Origin: Pseudomonadota bacterium
Lineage (GTDB): Bacteria > Pseudomonadota > Gammaproteobacteria > Burkholderiales > Sulfuriferulaceae
DNA: 64,000 bases
Direction: 5' to 3'
Assembly (NCBI GenBank): GCA_021845925.1
Contig: JAJZUW010000003.1
Location: 186,001 to 250,000, forward strand
Of the stretch, positions 46,117-53,815 are shown in pieces. A program made the position numbers and the translations under genes. Under the pieces are notes generated by a model that worked only from the letters and a program-made list of their open reading frames with translations, made no database searches and was not told the DNA's origin. Numbering within the stretch: the stretch's first letter is position 1; every line of letters starts with the position of its first letter.

Positions 46117-46139
46117 GGTTGGCCTGCCGCCAGTGCGTT

Positions 46140-46352
46140 TCAGTCAGGCCAGACGCTCATTGGTGGTGTGCCGGCCGGCTTGTTGCCGGTTGCCGGTTTG
46201 GCGGCTGGTTTTGCGGCCGGTCGGGTGCGCGGGGCAGGTCTGGCTGCGGCAGCGGGAGCTGCTGCCGGTGCCTCTGGCGAGGTGGTGGGTGCGGTTTCTC
46301 CGGTTTTGGCCGGGCTGATGCTGGCTTTGAGTTTGTCCTGCATTCTGTTCAT
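46140..46352 (-). CDS. mcdB: McdB-like carboxysome-positioning adaptor
   Basis: A 70-residue, low-complexity protein: a short charged N-terminus (MNRMQDKLKASISP), a long Pro/Ala/Lys-rich middle, and the C-terminus PPMSVWPD. Alpha-type McdB proteins are small, disordered and carry a conserved Trp near the C-terminus (here Trp68). They link carboxysomes to the McdA gradient on the nucleoid. The start overlaps the mcdA stop (ATGA). Sequence alone would not identify it; the McdA partner and cso genes nearby do. Confidence 0.75.
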   Translation of the reverse strand: MNRMQDKLKASISPAKTGETAPTTSPEAPAAAPAAAARPAPRTRPAAKPAAKPATGNKPAGTPPMSVWPD

Positions 46353-46984
46353 GTCTGTAATACCTCATCCAGGATGGTTTCGATTTCGTCTGCCGCCTGA
46401 CGGCCGCGGCCGCCCAGCTGGTAGACACTCTTGCCCTCAAGCATGGCCACCCGGTAGGCCGCGCGGCGTTTGACCTGTGTACCGAGTATGGGCAATTCCA
46501 GTTGATGCAGCACTTGCGCCATGGCGCGTGACAGGGCGCTGCTGTTTTCGACCTGGTTGAGCAGGATCCAGGCCTTGAGTCCAGGGTTGATCTGCCGGAT
46601 TTCGCGCAAGGTTCCGGCCACGGCATGGCTGGCCCACAAATCAAGGGGGGATGGCAGGATCGGAATGATGACATGGCTGGACTGCTGCAGGACTTCCCGG
46701 GTGATGTGCATGTCCAGGGATGGCGGGCAGTCGGTGACCAGATAGTCGGCACCGGACATCAGACCGGTCAGATTCAGGGGCGTGTCGGCCGGTTTGACCA
46801 CCAGCTGCCGGCTGGCATCCGGTTCGGCCCAGCTGGCCCAGTGGGTCAGGGCGCCCTGCGGATCGGCATCCACCAGACAGACCATGCCACGTCGGGCAAG
46901 ACCGGCGGCCAGGTTGAGCGCCAGCGTGGACTTGCCGCACCCTCCCTTCAGATTGGCCAGAGCAATGCGGTGCGCGGACATCAT
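46349..46984 (-). CDS. mcdA: McdA-like ParA ATPase for carboxysome distribution
   Basis: A 211-residue ParA-family ATPase with the deviant Walker A ANLKGGCGKST and a Walker B-like YLVTDCPPSLD. McdA binds DNA and ATP and, with McdB, spaces carboxysomes along the nucleoid so daughter cells inherit them. It is joined by four-base overlaps to an acRAF-like gene upstream and the small McdB-like gene downstream, within 1.7 kb of csoS2. This gene order is known from proteobacterial alpha-carboxysome loci. Confidence 0.85.
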   Translation of the reverse strand: MMSAHRIALANLKGGCGKSTLALNLAAGLARRGMVCLVDADPQGALTHWASWAEPDASRQLVVKPADTPLNLTGLMSGADYLVTDCPPSLDMHITREVLQQSSHVIIPILPSPLDLWASHAVAGTLREIRQINPGLKAWILLNQVENSSALSRAMAQVLHQLELPILGTQVKRRAAYRVAMLEGKSVYQLGGRGRQAADEIETILDEVLQT

Positions 46985-47268
46985 TCTGCCGGACCCGCTG
47001 CCAGCCGGGTCACGGCATCGGCGAGCTGGAAGTCGGCATCCGTCAGTTTGCCGGAATCCGACGCAATCGAAACATTGACATGCGTTTTGCTGAAATTCAG
47101 ATCGGGAAACCGGCCGGTCCTTTCCGACAGGACTGTCATCCGGTCAAGGAATGCGCGTGTTTCCGGATAACTGGCAAATTCGAAACGGCGGGTCAGTATG
47201 CCCTGGCGTTCCTGGGCCTGCCAGCCATCGGCCTGTGAAACGGCGGGTTGCGGGATTGATTCGCTCAT
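46981..47268 (-). CDS. acRAF-like (pterin dehydratase fold) RuBisCO assembly factor
   Basis: A 95-residue protein of the pterin-4a-carbinolamine dehydratase fold: RRFEFASYPETRAFLDRMTVLSERTGRFPDLNFSKTHVNVSI. In true dehydratases the pre-strand motif has two adjacent catalytic His; here it is RFPD, so enzyme activity is doubtful. In alpha-carboxysome loci such PCD-like proteins (acRAF) help RuBisCO assembly. Its stop overlaps the mcdA start. Confidence 0.82.
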   Translation of the reverse strand: MSESIPQPAVSQADGWQAQERQGILTRRFEFASYPETRAFLDRMTVLSERTGRFPDLNFSKTHVNVSIASDSGKLTDADFQLADAVTRLAAGPAE

Positions 47269-47425
47269 CCGGATCTCCTGATGATGGTCACATGGTGCCA
47301 GCCAGTCTGCCGTTCTTCGACGGTCTGCCAGGCTGGTCGGGTATGGCGTGTTCCAGACCCCGATGTGTTTACTTTACCCGGTTTGGTCAATTAATTTAAG
47401 TAAATGTTGCTGATGATATTCATAT

Positions 47426-47443
47426 CGTTTCATTTATGAAACG
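47426..47443. promoter_or_regulatory. Palindrome in the gap before acRAF-mcdAB
   Basis: CGTTTCAT-TT-ATGAAACG, a perfect 8-bp dyad in an AT-rich stretch (47379-47443) between the second cbbR and the acRAF-mcdAB operon. It may be an operator. No T-run follows, so a terminator is less likely. Nothing else is evident in this 222-base gap. Confidence 0.4.
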
Positions 47444-47490
47444 GCGACACAGCTTCTGTCCGGCACGGCACGACCGGCCGGCGGTGTGCC

Positions 47491-48423
47491 TCATGCTTCC
47501 TGCAGCAGCAGCGGGTCTTTCGGAAAGTGAACGATGCGGTGCGCCTCGTTCAGCACAAAATCATGAAATGCCATGGCAATGGGCGACAGGCGCTTGCCGT
47601 TGCGGGTCACCAGATACCATTCCTTCATGATCGGAAAACCCTCCACGCTCAGAATGGCCAGCTTTTTCAATGTCAGTTCGAATTCCAGCGTGTGCAGTGA
47701 AACAATGCCAAGACCGAGTCCTGCAATGACGGCGTGTTTGATCGCCTCATTGCGGGTCATTTCCATCGAGGTGTTCAGCGTGATGTTGCGGTCCTGGAAA
47801 AACCGTTCCACGGCATTGCGCGTGCCGGATCCACGCTCGCGCAGGATGAAGTTTTCATCGACGAGATCGGCAAGCGGTATCCGCTTTCGTTTGACCAGCG
47901 GATGGTCAGGACGGGCAATGATCACCAGCGGATTCTGCATGAAAGCACGATGGGCGAGTGGAATGGCGTCCGGTGGTGTTCCCATGAACGCCATGTCAGG
48001 CACGTTGTCCTGCAGGGCGCTGATCAGGTTTTCCCGGTTGGTGATCTGCAGATCGACCTGGACGCCGTCGTGCTGTTTGATGAATTCCGCCAGCAGATAG
48101 GGCGCGAAGTATTTGCAGGTGGCAGTGGCATACAGGGTCAGCGCGCCACGCTTGACACCCTTCATGTCGTCGATGACCGATTCGATATCGCGGAACTGCT
48201 GCGCGATATTGCGGCTGAAAGCGTACATCTCCCGGCCGGCTTCAGTCAGGAAAATGCGTTTGCCCATCTGCTCGAACAAAGGCATGCCGACTTCATCTTC
48301 CAGTTGCTTGATCTGGGTGGATACGGCGGGTTGTGTCAGGTGCAATTCTTCGGATGCGCGCGTGAAACTGGAATGGCGGGCAACGGCCTCGAGCAGTTTC
48401 AGCTGCCGGAATGTGACGTTCAT
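47491..48423 (-). CDS. cbbR: CbbR-type LysR regulator beside the cso operon
   Basis: A 310-residue LysR regulator: MNVTFRQLKLLEAVARHSSFTRASEELHLTQPAVSTQIKQLEDEVG is the DNA-binding domain, and FILRERGSGTRNAVERFF the effector domain. It is similar to, but clearly different from, the CbbR proteins at 39143 and 53816. It diverges from csoS2 across a 185-base AT-rich region, so it probably controls the carboxysome operon. Confidence 0.88.
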   Translation of the reverse strand: MNVTFRQLKLLEAVARHSSFTRASEELHLTQPAVSTQIKQLEDEVGMPLFEQMGKRIFLTEAGREMYAFSRNIAQQFRDIESVIDDMKGVKRGALTLYATATCKYFAPYLLAEFIKQHDGVQVDLQITNRENLISALQDNVPDMAFMGTPPDAIPLAHRAFMQNPLVIIARPDHPLVKRKRIPLADLVDENFILRERGSGTRNAVERFFQDRNITLNTSMEMTRNEAIKHAVIAGLGLGIVSLHTLEFELTLKKLAILSVEGFPIMKEWYLVTRNGKRLSPIAMAFHDFVLNEAHRIVHFPKDPLLLQEA

Positions 48424-48465
48424 GGCGACTCCTGGATGATGATCAGAGGTTCCCTGACGGTCAAT

Positions 48466-48488
48466 ATATCTATTTCAGTGAATGATAT
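48466..48488. promoter_or_regulatory. Likely CbbR operator before csoS2
   Basis: ATATC-N13-GATAT with the inner dyad TTCAGTGAA. It lies 43-65 bases upstream of the divergent cbbR start, in the region between it and csoS2. The long T-rich run and TATTAT at 48510-48515 could be the csoS2 -10 region. Confidence 0.45.
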
Positions 48489-48608
48489 CAATAAAATTAA
48501 TTCATTTTTTATTATGCTCGACTGATCGTAATATCTCATCCAAGGGCAAGTCAACGGATGCCTGACACAACTTCCTATCCGAAGCTGAAGCAAAAGGAAT
48601 CATGATCC

Positions 48609-50447
48609 ATGAGCCAAGCGACTGAACAAAATGCGACCCAGCGCATGAGCGGCCGAGAGGCTGCGCTTGCGCGGAGGCGAGCGATGTCGCTGGGAGGCAA
48701 GTCCGCCATTGCGGCCGGCTCGTCCTCCAGCGCAGCAAGCTCCGCTCCGCCGGCAAAAGCCGCGCCAGCGCCGGTCGTCCATCAGCAGCCCGCCGAGATC
48801 CCGGCAGCTGCGCCAGTAACGACAGAAGCGCATGTCTGTACCTGTCAGCAACGGGCCGCTGAGCCAGTCGCTGCACCAATCCAGCCTGCGCCCATTTCCG
48901 AAGCCCGCAAGCGTCGCATGGAGCGGTCGCTAGTTGGTCGTGGCAATGCACCTGTGGCCCGTCCGACCGGACGTGTGCGACCGGCGCCTGCCAAGGTCGA
49001 AACCGGAACAACCCTGTCTGGTTCCGAAGTCACCGGTACCCAGGTCGAGCGGACCACCCGTGTGACCGGTAACGAACCGGGCAGCTGCCGTGCAGTGACC
49101 GGCACCGAATACATTGGCGCCGAGCAGTACGCGTCGTTCTGTGCTTCGGTACCTAGCCCGGCACCGGCCAAAGTGGCAACCACCAGTACCAGTCGTGGAC
49201 GTAGCGTGACTGGCACCGAAGTCGGGCGCAGTTCGCGGGTAACGGGCGACGAAAACGGCACCTGCAAGCGTGTGACCGGTACCGAGTACCTGTCTGCCGA
49301 ACAGGCCAGCCAGTTTTGCGGAACCACGCCGGAACCAGCACCCGAAAAAGTCATCATGGGCCGCACCATGGGCCGCAACCCGGTAACGGGTGATGATGGC
49401 GGGCGTGCCAACCGGGTGACCGGCGGAGAGGCGGGAGCTGCAAGCCGGATAACCGGTGGCATTTACGCCAATCCAGTCGTGCAGCGTCCCCAGGACAACA
49501 GCTCAAAAAAAGCGTTGACCAGTCATCCGAGCGTTGGCAGCGCGGTGAGAAGCACCCTACCGGTGCGCTCGCCGAGCCTTATCAGCGCTGAAGCTTCGGC
49601 TTCTTCACGGGTGACTGGTTCACGTTATCTGACTGACAGTCCTTTTGTTGCGTATCGTCGCGAGCGGCCGTACCAGCCGCCCGCGATGCTGGGCGCAACC
49701 CGAACCCTGGCCGGTGACCAGGTCACAGGAATGGTGATGGCTATGCCGAGCAGAATGACAGGCGATGAATATCGCGCCAGCAAACCGGTGACAGGCACTT
49801 CGTCCATCGCAGTCGAGCATCTGGTAGCGCGTGATGCGGCCGAATCGCCGGCCATGCGGGTGACTGAAGCCGGCTATGTGCATCCACGCGCCAGGGCCCA
49901 GCAGGAACCGGCGCGCACGGCCAACAACCTGATGCAACAGGTTGAGCCGGCAAGACCGGTGGCTTCGGGGCAGTTTTCCATGCAGCAGCCTGCCATGGCT
50001 TCCCGCGATCGCCGGGAAACCCGGATTACCGGCAATGCATGGGGTGGCGGTTCGAACATCAGTGGTTCGATGGCTCGGGCAACCGGACTCATTTCCGGCA
50101 CGCCGGAATTTCGTTACCGCGATGAATCCGTCGTGCAGCCGGTGGTCGTGGCTGCAAGTGAAGCGGCACCAGCGGAACCGGCAAGCCAGCCGGCCACGGC
50201 CGGACGCATTACCGGGGAAGGCCGCGAGCGGCTGATCACTGGTGATGCCTGGGATCGTGGCGACCGGGTAACCGGAACGGAAGGCCAGTCGGCCAGCCGG
50301 CGCAATCCGACGATGCGGGGGATTCCTCCGGTGATGCGGGCGCCGCGTCAGGCAGAAAAGCCGGAAACGTCCGACATCCGGATTACGGGCGGCAGTGGCA
50401 ACGCCAAGGGTGCAACGGTGACGTTGTCCGGCGGCGCACGTGGTTAA
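48609..50447 (+). CDS. csoS2: CsoS2, alpha-carboxysome scaffold protein (short form)
   Basis: A disordered repeat protein that links RuBisCO to the shell. Visible parts: two N-type repeats (residues 14-31, GREAALARRRAMSLGGK; 97-112, SEARKRRMERSLVGRG); two complete M repeats (about 130-189 and 190-248), each with VTG-x-E...G-x-C...VTGTEY...EQ...FC; a third degenerate M repeat (about 250-290) without Cys; and a C-terminal region of RITG/VTG blocks ending GNAKGATVTLSGGARG. At 612 residues it is well below the 750-900 usual for the family, because N and M repeats are missing. Cysteine pairs are at 160/178 and 219/237. First gene of the cso operon, facing a cbbR. Confidence 0.94.
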   Translation: MSQATEQNATQRMSGREAALARRRAMSLGGKSAIAAGSSSSAASSAPPAKAAPAPVVHQQPAEIPAAAPVTTEAHVCTCQQRAAEPVAAPIQPAPISEARKRRMERSLVGRGNAPVARPTGRVRPAPAKVETGTTLSGSEVTGTQVERTTRVTGNEPGSCRAVTGTEYIGAEQYASFCASVPSPAPAKVATTSTSRGRSVTGTEVGRSSRVTGDENGTCKRVTGTEYLSAEQASQFCGTTPEPAPEKVIMGRTMGRNPVTGDDGGRANRVTGGEAGAASRITGGIYANPVVQRPQDNSSKKALTSHPSVGSAVRSTLPVRSPSLISAEASASSRVTGSRYLTDSPFVAYRRERPYQPPAMLGATRTLAGDQVTGMVMAMPSRMTGDEYRASKPVTGTSSIAVEHLVARDAAESPAMRVTEAGYVHPRARAQQEPARTANNLMQQVEPARPVASGQFSMQQPAMASRDRRETRITGNAWGGGSNISGSMARATGLISGTPEFRYRDESVVQPVVVAASEAAPAEPASQPATAGRITGEGRERLITGDAWDRGDRVTGTEGQSASRRNPTMRGIPPVMRAPRQAEKPETSDIRITGGSGNAKGATVTLSGGARG

Positions 50448-50471
50448 TGGCAGAGAAGAGGGCATCAGGAC

Positions 50472-52070
50472 ATGAATACCCGTAACCGGCCGGAACGGAT
50501 GCAAAACCGGGTGCAAACTGCACCAGTGGCGATGGCCATGACCAGCGTACCGGTCACCCACGCCCTGGTGACGACCTGGCCGCAGCGTCCCAGTTTTTGC
50601 CCGCCGGGCAGCCATGTCGATGCGCGTGGTGAATGCGTGCCCGATACGGCGGCAACTGGCGCGCACCCCCTGGAAATGGTGGTGCAGAACCAGAAGCTGG
50701 CCGAGTACGAACGGACCGTAAGGGCACGTTTTGCTGCCATCGTGCCAGTGCTGAAACGCATTTCGGCGCTGCAGCATGAAGAAGATTTTGTTGCACGCGG
50801 GCAGTCGATTGCCCGTGAAGAATTCGGTTTTGAATTGCCAGGGCAGGTGCTTGATGATGCCTGGGTGTCCGGGCTGGACATGAAGCAGCTGTATGGCGAA
50901 AGCGTGCTGAGCACCTTCAACCGGCTGGCGGATGGTTTGCCGATGCCGCTTGAACTGGATGCAGAAGAAGCGCGTCGTATGTTGCAGTTCTTTATTGAAT
51001 GCGGATTTCACGAGGTCGATTTCAGTCCGTGCGCGGACGGTCGTCTGAAAGGCTTGCTGCAATATATCCTGCGTTTGCCGCAGGGTGCGGTTCGCCGGGT
51101 GCAGTCTTATGCCGGAGCGATGTTTGACGTGGAGAGCAATGTCCGTCACTGGGCGGATACCGAATTGCGTCGCTACCGGGAAGGCGTGCCAACGTTGTCG
51201 GATGCGGGCACCCGCTACCTTAAGGTGGCTGTGTACCACTACAGCAGCTCTGATCCGGCACACGAAGGATGTGCTGCTCACGGCAGCAATGAACTGGGTG
51301 CCGCCGAAGCGGCGCTTGGCAAGCTGAAGGCTTTTCGCACAGCGATCGAGAACCAGTTCTGCTGTGGCGCTTCGGTGGCGACCTTGCTGGTTGGTGTGGA
51401 TACCGATACCGACAGCATCAAGGTGCACATACCGGATGCGCATGGCGAAATGAGCCTGTACCGGCTGGTTGACAATGCGCGTCTGTATGAAGAAACGGCG
51501 GGCATGAAGGCAGACCAGGCCAGAAGTCATCTGCTGGCAGCCATTGACAAGGCGGCAGCAGCCGGTGGCTGGGCACAGGGGAATGGTGCACCGGAAGCAG
51601 GCATGCGTCGGCTGATTGCCCGGTTGCTGGAAAACAACTGCTCGCAGATCGCCTATGTCAGACAGGAACATGGCGGTCGCTATCGGGATATTGGTCACCA
51701 GGAACGGCTGATCTGCGTGGGAGAGGGATTTGATACCCTGCAGTTGCGTAATCTGACCTATCTGGCCCAGCTGTATACCGTGGAAGAAGGTGCAAACGAT
51801 CTGGATGTGGGCATCCGCATTTTTACCGGACTGAACATCCGTCACGGTCTGCCGGTGCCGATAGCCATCCACTATCGCTATGACGCCGACGTACCGGGTG
51901 CCCGTGAGCGCGCAGTCGAACGCTGCAGACGGATTCACGAAGCCATCCGCTCCAGGTACAGCCGGCTGGCAGAACAGGGAATGATCGCCTGCGGACTGAC
52001 CGTGCAAGCCAAGAAAGCCGGCAGTCCGCTGGAAAAAGTGGACATCATCGAAGCAGTCGCAGGACATTGA
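50472..52070 (+). CDS. csoSCA: CsoSCA, carboxysomal carbonic anhydrase
   Basis: Converts bicarbonate to CO2 inside the carboxysome (epsilon/beta-like carbonic anhydrase). The 532-residue protein has the expected zinc ligands Cys187 (FSPCADGR), His256 (VYHYSSSD) and Cys267 (HEGCAAHG), with Asp189 and Arg191 as the catalytic pair. The spacings 69 and 11 equal those of the Halothiobacillus enzyme. The N-terminal 70 residues are poorly ordered, as expected for the part that contacts RuBisCO or CsoS2. Second gene of the operon. Confidence 0.96.
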   Translation: MNTRNRPERMQNRVQTAPVAMAMTSVPVTHALVTTWPQRPSFCPPGSHVDARGECVPDTAATGAHPLEMVVQNQKLAEYERTVRARFAAIVPVLKRISALQHEEDFVARGQSIAREEFGFELPGQVLDDAWVSGLDMKQLYGESVLSTFNRLADGLPMPLELDAEEARRMLQFFIECGFHEVDFSPCADGRLKGLLQYILRLPQGAVRRVQSYAGAMFDVESNVRHWADTELRRYREGVPTLSDAGTRYLKVAVYHYSSSDPAHEGCAAHGSNELGAAEAALGKLKAFRTAIENQFCCGASVATLLVGVDTDTDSIKVHIPDAHGEMSLYRLVDNARLYEETAGMKADQARSHLLAAIDKAAAAGGWAQGNGAPEAGMRRLIARLLENNCSQIAYVRQEHGGRYRDIGHQERLICVGEGFDTLQLRNLTYLAQLYTVEEGANDLDVGIRIFTGLNIRHGLPVPIAIHYRYDADVPGARERAVERCRRIHEAIRSRYSRLAEQGMIACGLTVQAKKAGSPLEKVDIIEAVAGH

Positions 52071-52079
52071 GGTGCTGGT

Positions 52080-52328
52080 ATGAAGATCATGCAAGTGGAA
52101 AAAACGCTGGTATCAACCAACCGGATTCAGGAGATGGGTAACCGTCCGCTTCTGGTGGTGAAAGAAAAAAGTGGTGGTCGCAGCGTGGCGGTAGATGCGA
52201 TCGGTTGCATTCCGGGTGACTGGGTCATTTGCGTAGGCAGTTCGGCAGCACGCGAAGCCGCAGGTGCGAAGGACTTTCCGAGCGACCTGACCATCATTGG
52301 CATCATCGATCGCTGGGAGGAGGCATGA
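52080..52328 (+). CDS. csoS4A: CsoS4A, pentameric vertex shell protein
   Basis: An 82-residue BMV-fold protein: MKIMQVEKTLVSTNRIQEMGNRPLLVV and CIPGDWVICVGSSAAREAAG are the family blocks. Pentamers of CsoS4 close the vertices of the icosahedral shell. It lies nine bases after csoSCA and its stop is one base before the csoS4B start. Confidence 0.95.
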   Translation: MKIMQVEKTLVSTNRIQEMGNRPLLVVKEKSGGRSVAVDAIGCIPGDWVICVGSSAAREAAGAKDFPSDLTIIGIIDRWEEA

Positions 52329-52329
52329 C

Positions 52330-52587
52330 ATGGACATTATGCGTGTGGTTTCCGATCTGGTCGTTACCCGCCGCATCGCCGGTCTGCAGAAAATATCCCT
52401 GCTGATCCTGGCCGATGCCAAGGGCAAGCTGTCAGTTGCGGTGGATCCGGTTGGCGTGCCGCCGGGTAAATGGGTCATCACCGCTGCCGGATCAGCAGCA
52501 CGCTATGCTGCCGGCAATTACAAGATTCTCACAGACCTGACGGTATGCGGAATCATCGATCAGTGGGAAGAAGGTTCGCCAGCCTGA
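52330..52587 (+). CDS. csoS4B: CsoS4B, pentameric vertex shell protein
   Basis: An 85-residue paralog of CsoS4A: MDIMRVVSDLVVTRRIAGLQKISLLIL and VPPGKWVITAAGSAARYAAG. I chose the ATG at 52330, one base after the csoS4A stop, with GGGAGGAGG just upstream; an earlier in-frame ATG is inside csoS4A. Confidence 0.94.
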   Translation: MDIMRVVSDLVVTRRIAGLQKISLLILADAKGKLSVAVDPVGVPPGKWVITAAGSAARYAAGNYKILTDLTVCGIIDQWEEGSPA

Positions 52588-52638
52588 CAGGCTGACGTTC
52601 CAGGGTGAAAGCATTATTTTTTGGCAAAGGAGAAAAAA

Positions 52639-52947
52639 ATGGCAACTGCAACAACAGGTATCGCACTGGGCATGATTGAAACCCGTGGTCTGGTTCCGGC
52701 AATCGAAGCCGCCGACGCCATGACCAAAGCTGCTGAAGTTCGTCTGATTGGCCGTCAGTTTGTTGGTGGCGGTTACGTGACCGTTCTGGTCCGTGGCGAA
52801 ACCGGCGCTGTCAACGCAGCTGTTCGTGCTGGCGCTGATGCCTGCGAACGCGTTGGTGATGGCCTGGTGGCTGCTCACATCATCGCTCGCGTTCACAGCG
52901 AAGTGGAAGGCATTCTGCCAACTTCGGCGGATGCACCCATCCTCTGA
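52639..52947 (+). CDS. csoS1: CsoS1, hexameric shell protein, copy 1
   Basis: A 102-residue BMC-domain protein that tiles the shell facets: GIALGMIETRGLVPAIEAADAMTKAAEVRLIG, then YVTVLVRGETGAVNAAV. The start is the ATG at 52639; AAAGGAG stands upstream. It has a short unique C-terminal tail (SADAPIL). Protein and DNA are nearly identical to the next gene over most of the length. Confidence 0.96.
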   Translation: MATATTGIALGMIETRGLVPAIEAADAMTKAAEVRLIGRQFVGGGYVTVLVRGETGAVNAAVRAGADACERVGDGLVAAHIIARVHSEVEGILPTSADAPIL

Positions 52948-53000
52948 TCAGCCCATGGCTGGAAAACGAAATTTTATTTGACTGGCAAGGAGAAATGAAA

Positions 53001-53297
53001 ATGGCAACAACAACCAATGGTATCGCTCTGGGCATGATTGAAACCCGTGGTCTGGTTCCGGCAATCGAAGCTGCCGACGCCATGACCAAGGCTGCTGAAG
53101 TACGTCTGATTGGCCGCCAGTTCGTGGGTGGTGGTTACGTGACCGTTCTGGTGCGTGGCGAAACCGGCGCCGTCAACGCTGCTGTTCGCGCTGGCGCTGA
53201 TGCCTGCGAACGCGTTGGTGATGGCCTGGTGGCTGCTCACATCATCGCTCGCGTTCACAGCGAAGTCGAAGGCATTCTGCCGACGCCTTCCAACTGA
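53001..53297 (+). CDS. csoS1: CsoS1, hexameric shell protein, copy 2
   Basis: A 98-residue BMC protein, almost the same as copy 1 from residue 6 to 94, ending LPTPSN. I chose the ATG at 53001 because AAGGAG is eight bases upstream; the ATG at 52995 would be too close to it. The A/B/C lettering of csoS1 genes cannot be assigned from sequence. No longer CsoS1D-type gene is in the window. Confidence 0.95.
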   Translation: MATTTNGIALGMIETRGLVPAIEAADAMTKAAEVRLIGRQFVGGGYVTVLVRGETGAVNAAVRAGADACERVGDGLVAAHIIARVHSEVEGILPTPSN

Positions 53298-53322
53298 GCG
53301 CAACTGAAGTGGCAATGACTGA

Positions 53323-53348
53323 CTGTCCGGGATGACCATCCCGGACAG
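53323..53348 (+). repeat. Strong hairpin between csoS1 and the ferritin-like gene
   Basis: A perfect 12-bp inverted repeat (CTGTCCGGGATG / CATCCCGGACAG) with a two-base loop. No T-run follows, so it is more likely a transcript-stabilising or processing hairpin that separates the abundant shell-protein message from the downstream gene than a simple terminator. Confidence 0.6.
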
Positions 53349-53374
53349 CGGGTCAGACCAGGAGGATTGCATCC

Positions 53375-53809
53375 ATGATGACAGATGCCAGACTGACAGG
53401 CTATCTCAATCGGGCTGCCGCACACGAGCTGGGCGCAGTCCAGCAGTATCTGGCGCAAGCCAGGTTGTTGCACTACTGGGGAATACAGGATCTTGCGCAA
53501 CAGTTTGAAGCCGATGCGCAGGAGGAATTGACGCATTTCAGTCTGTTGGCTGATGCGCTGGTGAGTCTGGGTTCGGCTCCGCAGGCAGGGTTGCTGCCTG
53601 CAGCCCGTCTCGGTCGCACCTTGCAGGAAATGCTGGTGCTCAATTGCGAGCTTGAAGTCTCTGCAATCCGGCTGTACGAAGAAGCCGCTGGCTATTGCGC
53701 TCGCTGGCGGGATGCTCGTCACCAGGAGCTGTTTGCACATCTGGCGCGCGACGAAGCCGAACATCTGCAAATGCTGGAACAGATGTTGCGCCAGCCGCGC
53801 GCAGCCTGA
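53375..53809 (+). CDS. Ferritin-like (bacterioferritin-type) carboxysome-operon protein
   Basis: A 144-residue four-helix protein: LTGYLNRAAAHELGAVQQYLAQARLL, FEADAQEELTHFSLLADAL, LNCELEVSAIRLYEEAAGYC and LFAHLARDEAEHLQMLEQML. The Glu and His positions match a diiron site. Such genes commonly close alpha-carboxysome operons, but their function there is not settled. GGAGGA precedes the ATG at 53375. It converges with the third cbbR, six bases away. Confidence 0.85.
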   Translation: MMTDARLTGYLNRAAAHELGAVQQYLAQARLLHYWGIQDLAQQFEADAQEELTHFSLLADALVSLGSAPQAGLLPAARLGRTLQEMLVLNCELEVSAIRLYEEAAGYCARWRDARHQELFAHLARDEAEHLQMLEQMLRQPRAA

Positions 53810-53815
53810 TCATGG

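Noticed and set aside
49620-52094. Long antisense frame (824 codons) across csoS2 and csoSCA
   Set aside because: It mirrors two well-identified genes, has no ribosome site or recognisable protein features, and is a by-product of codon use.
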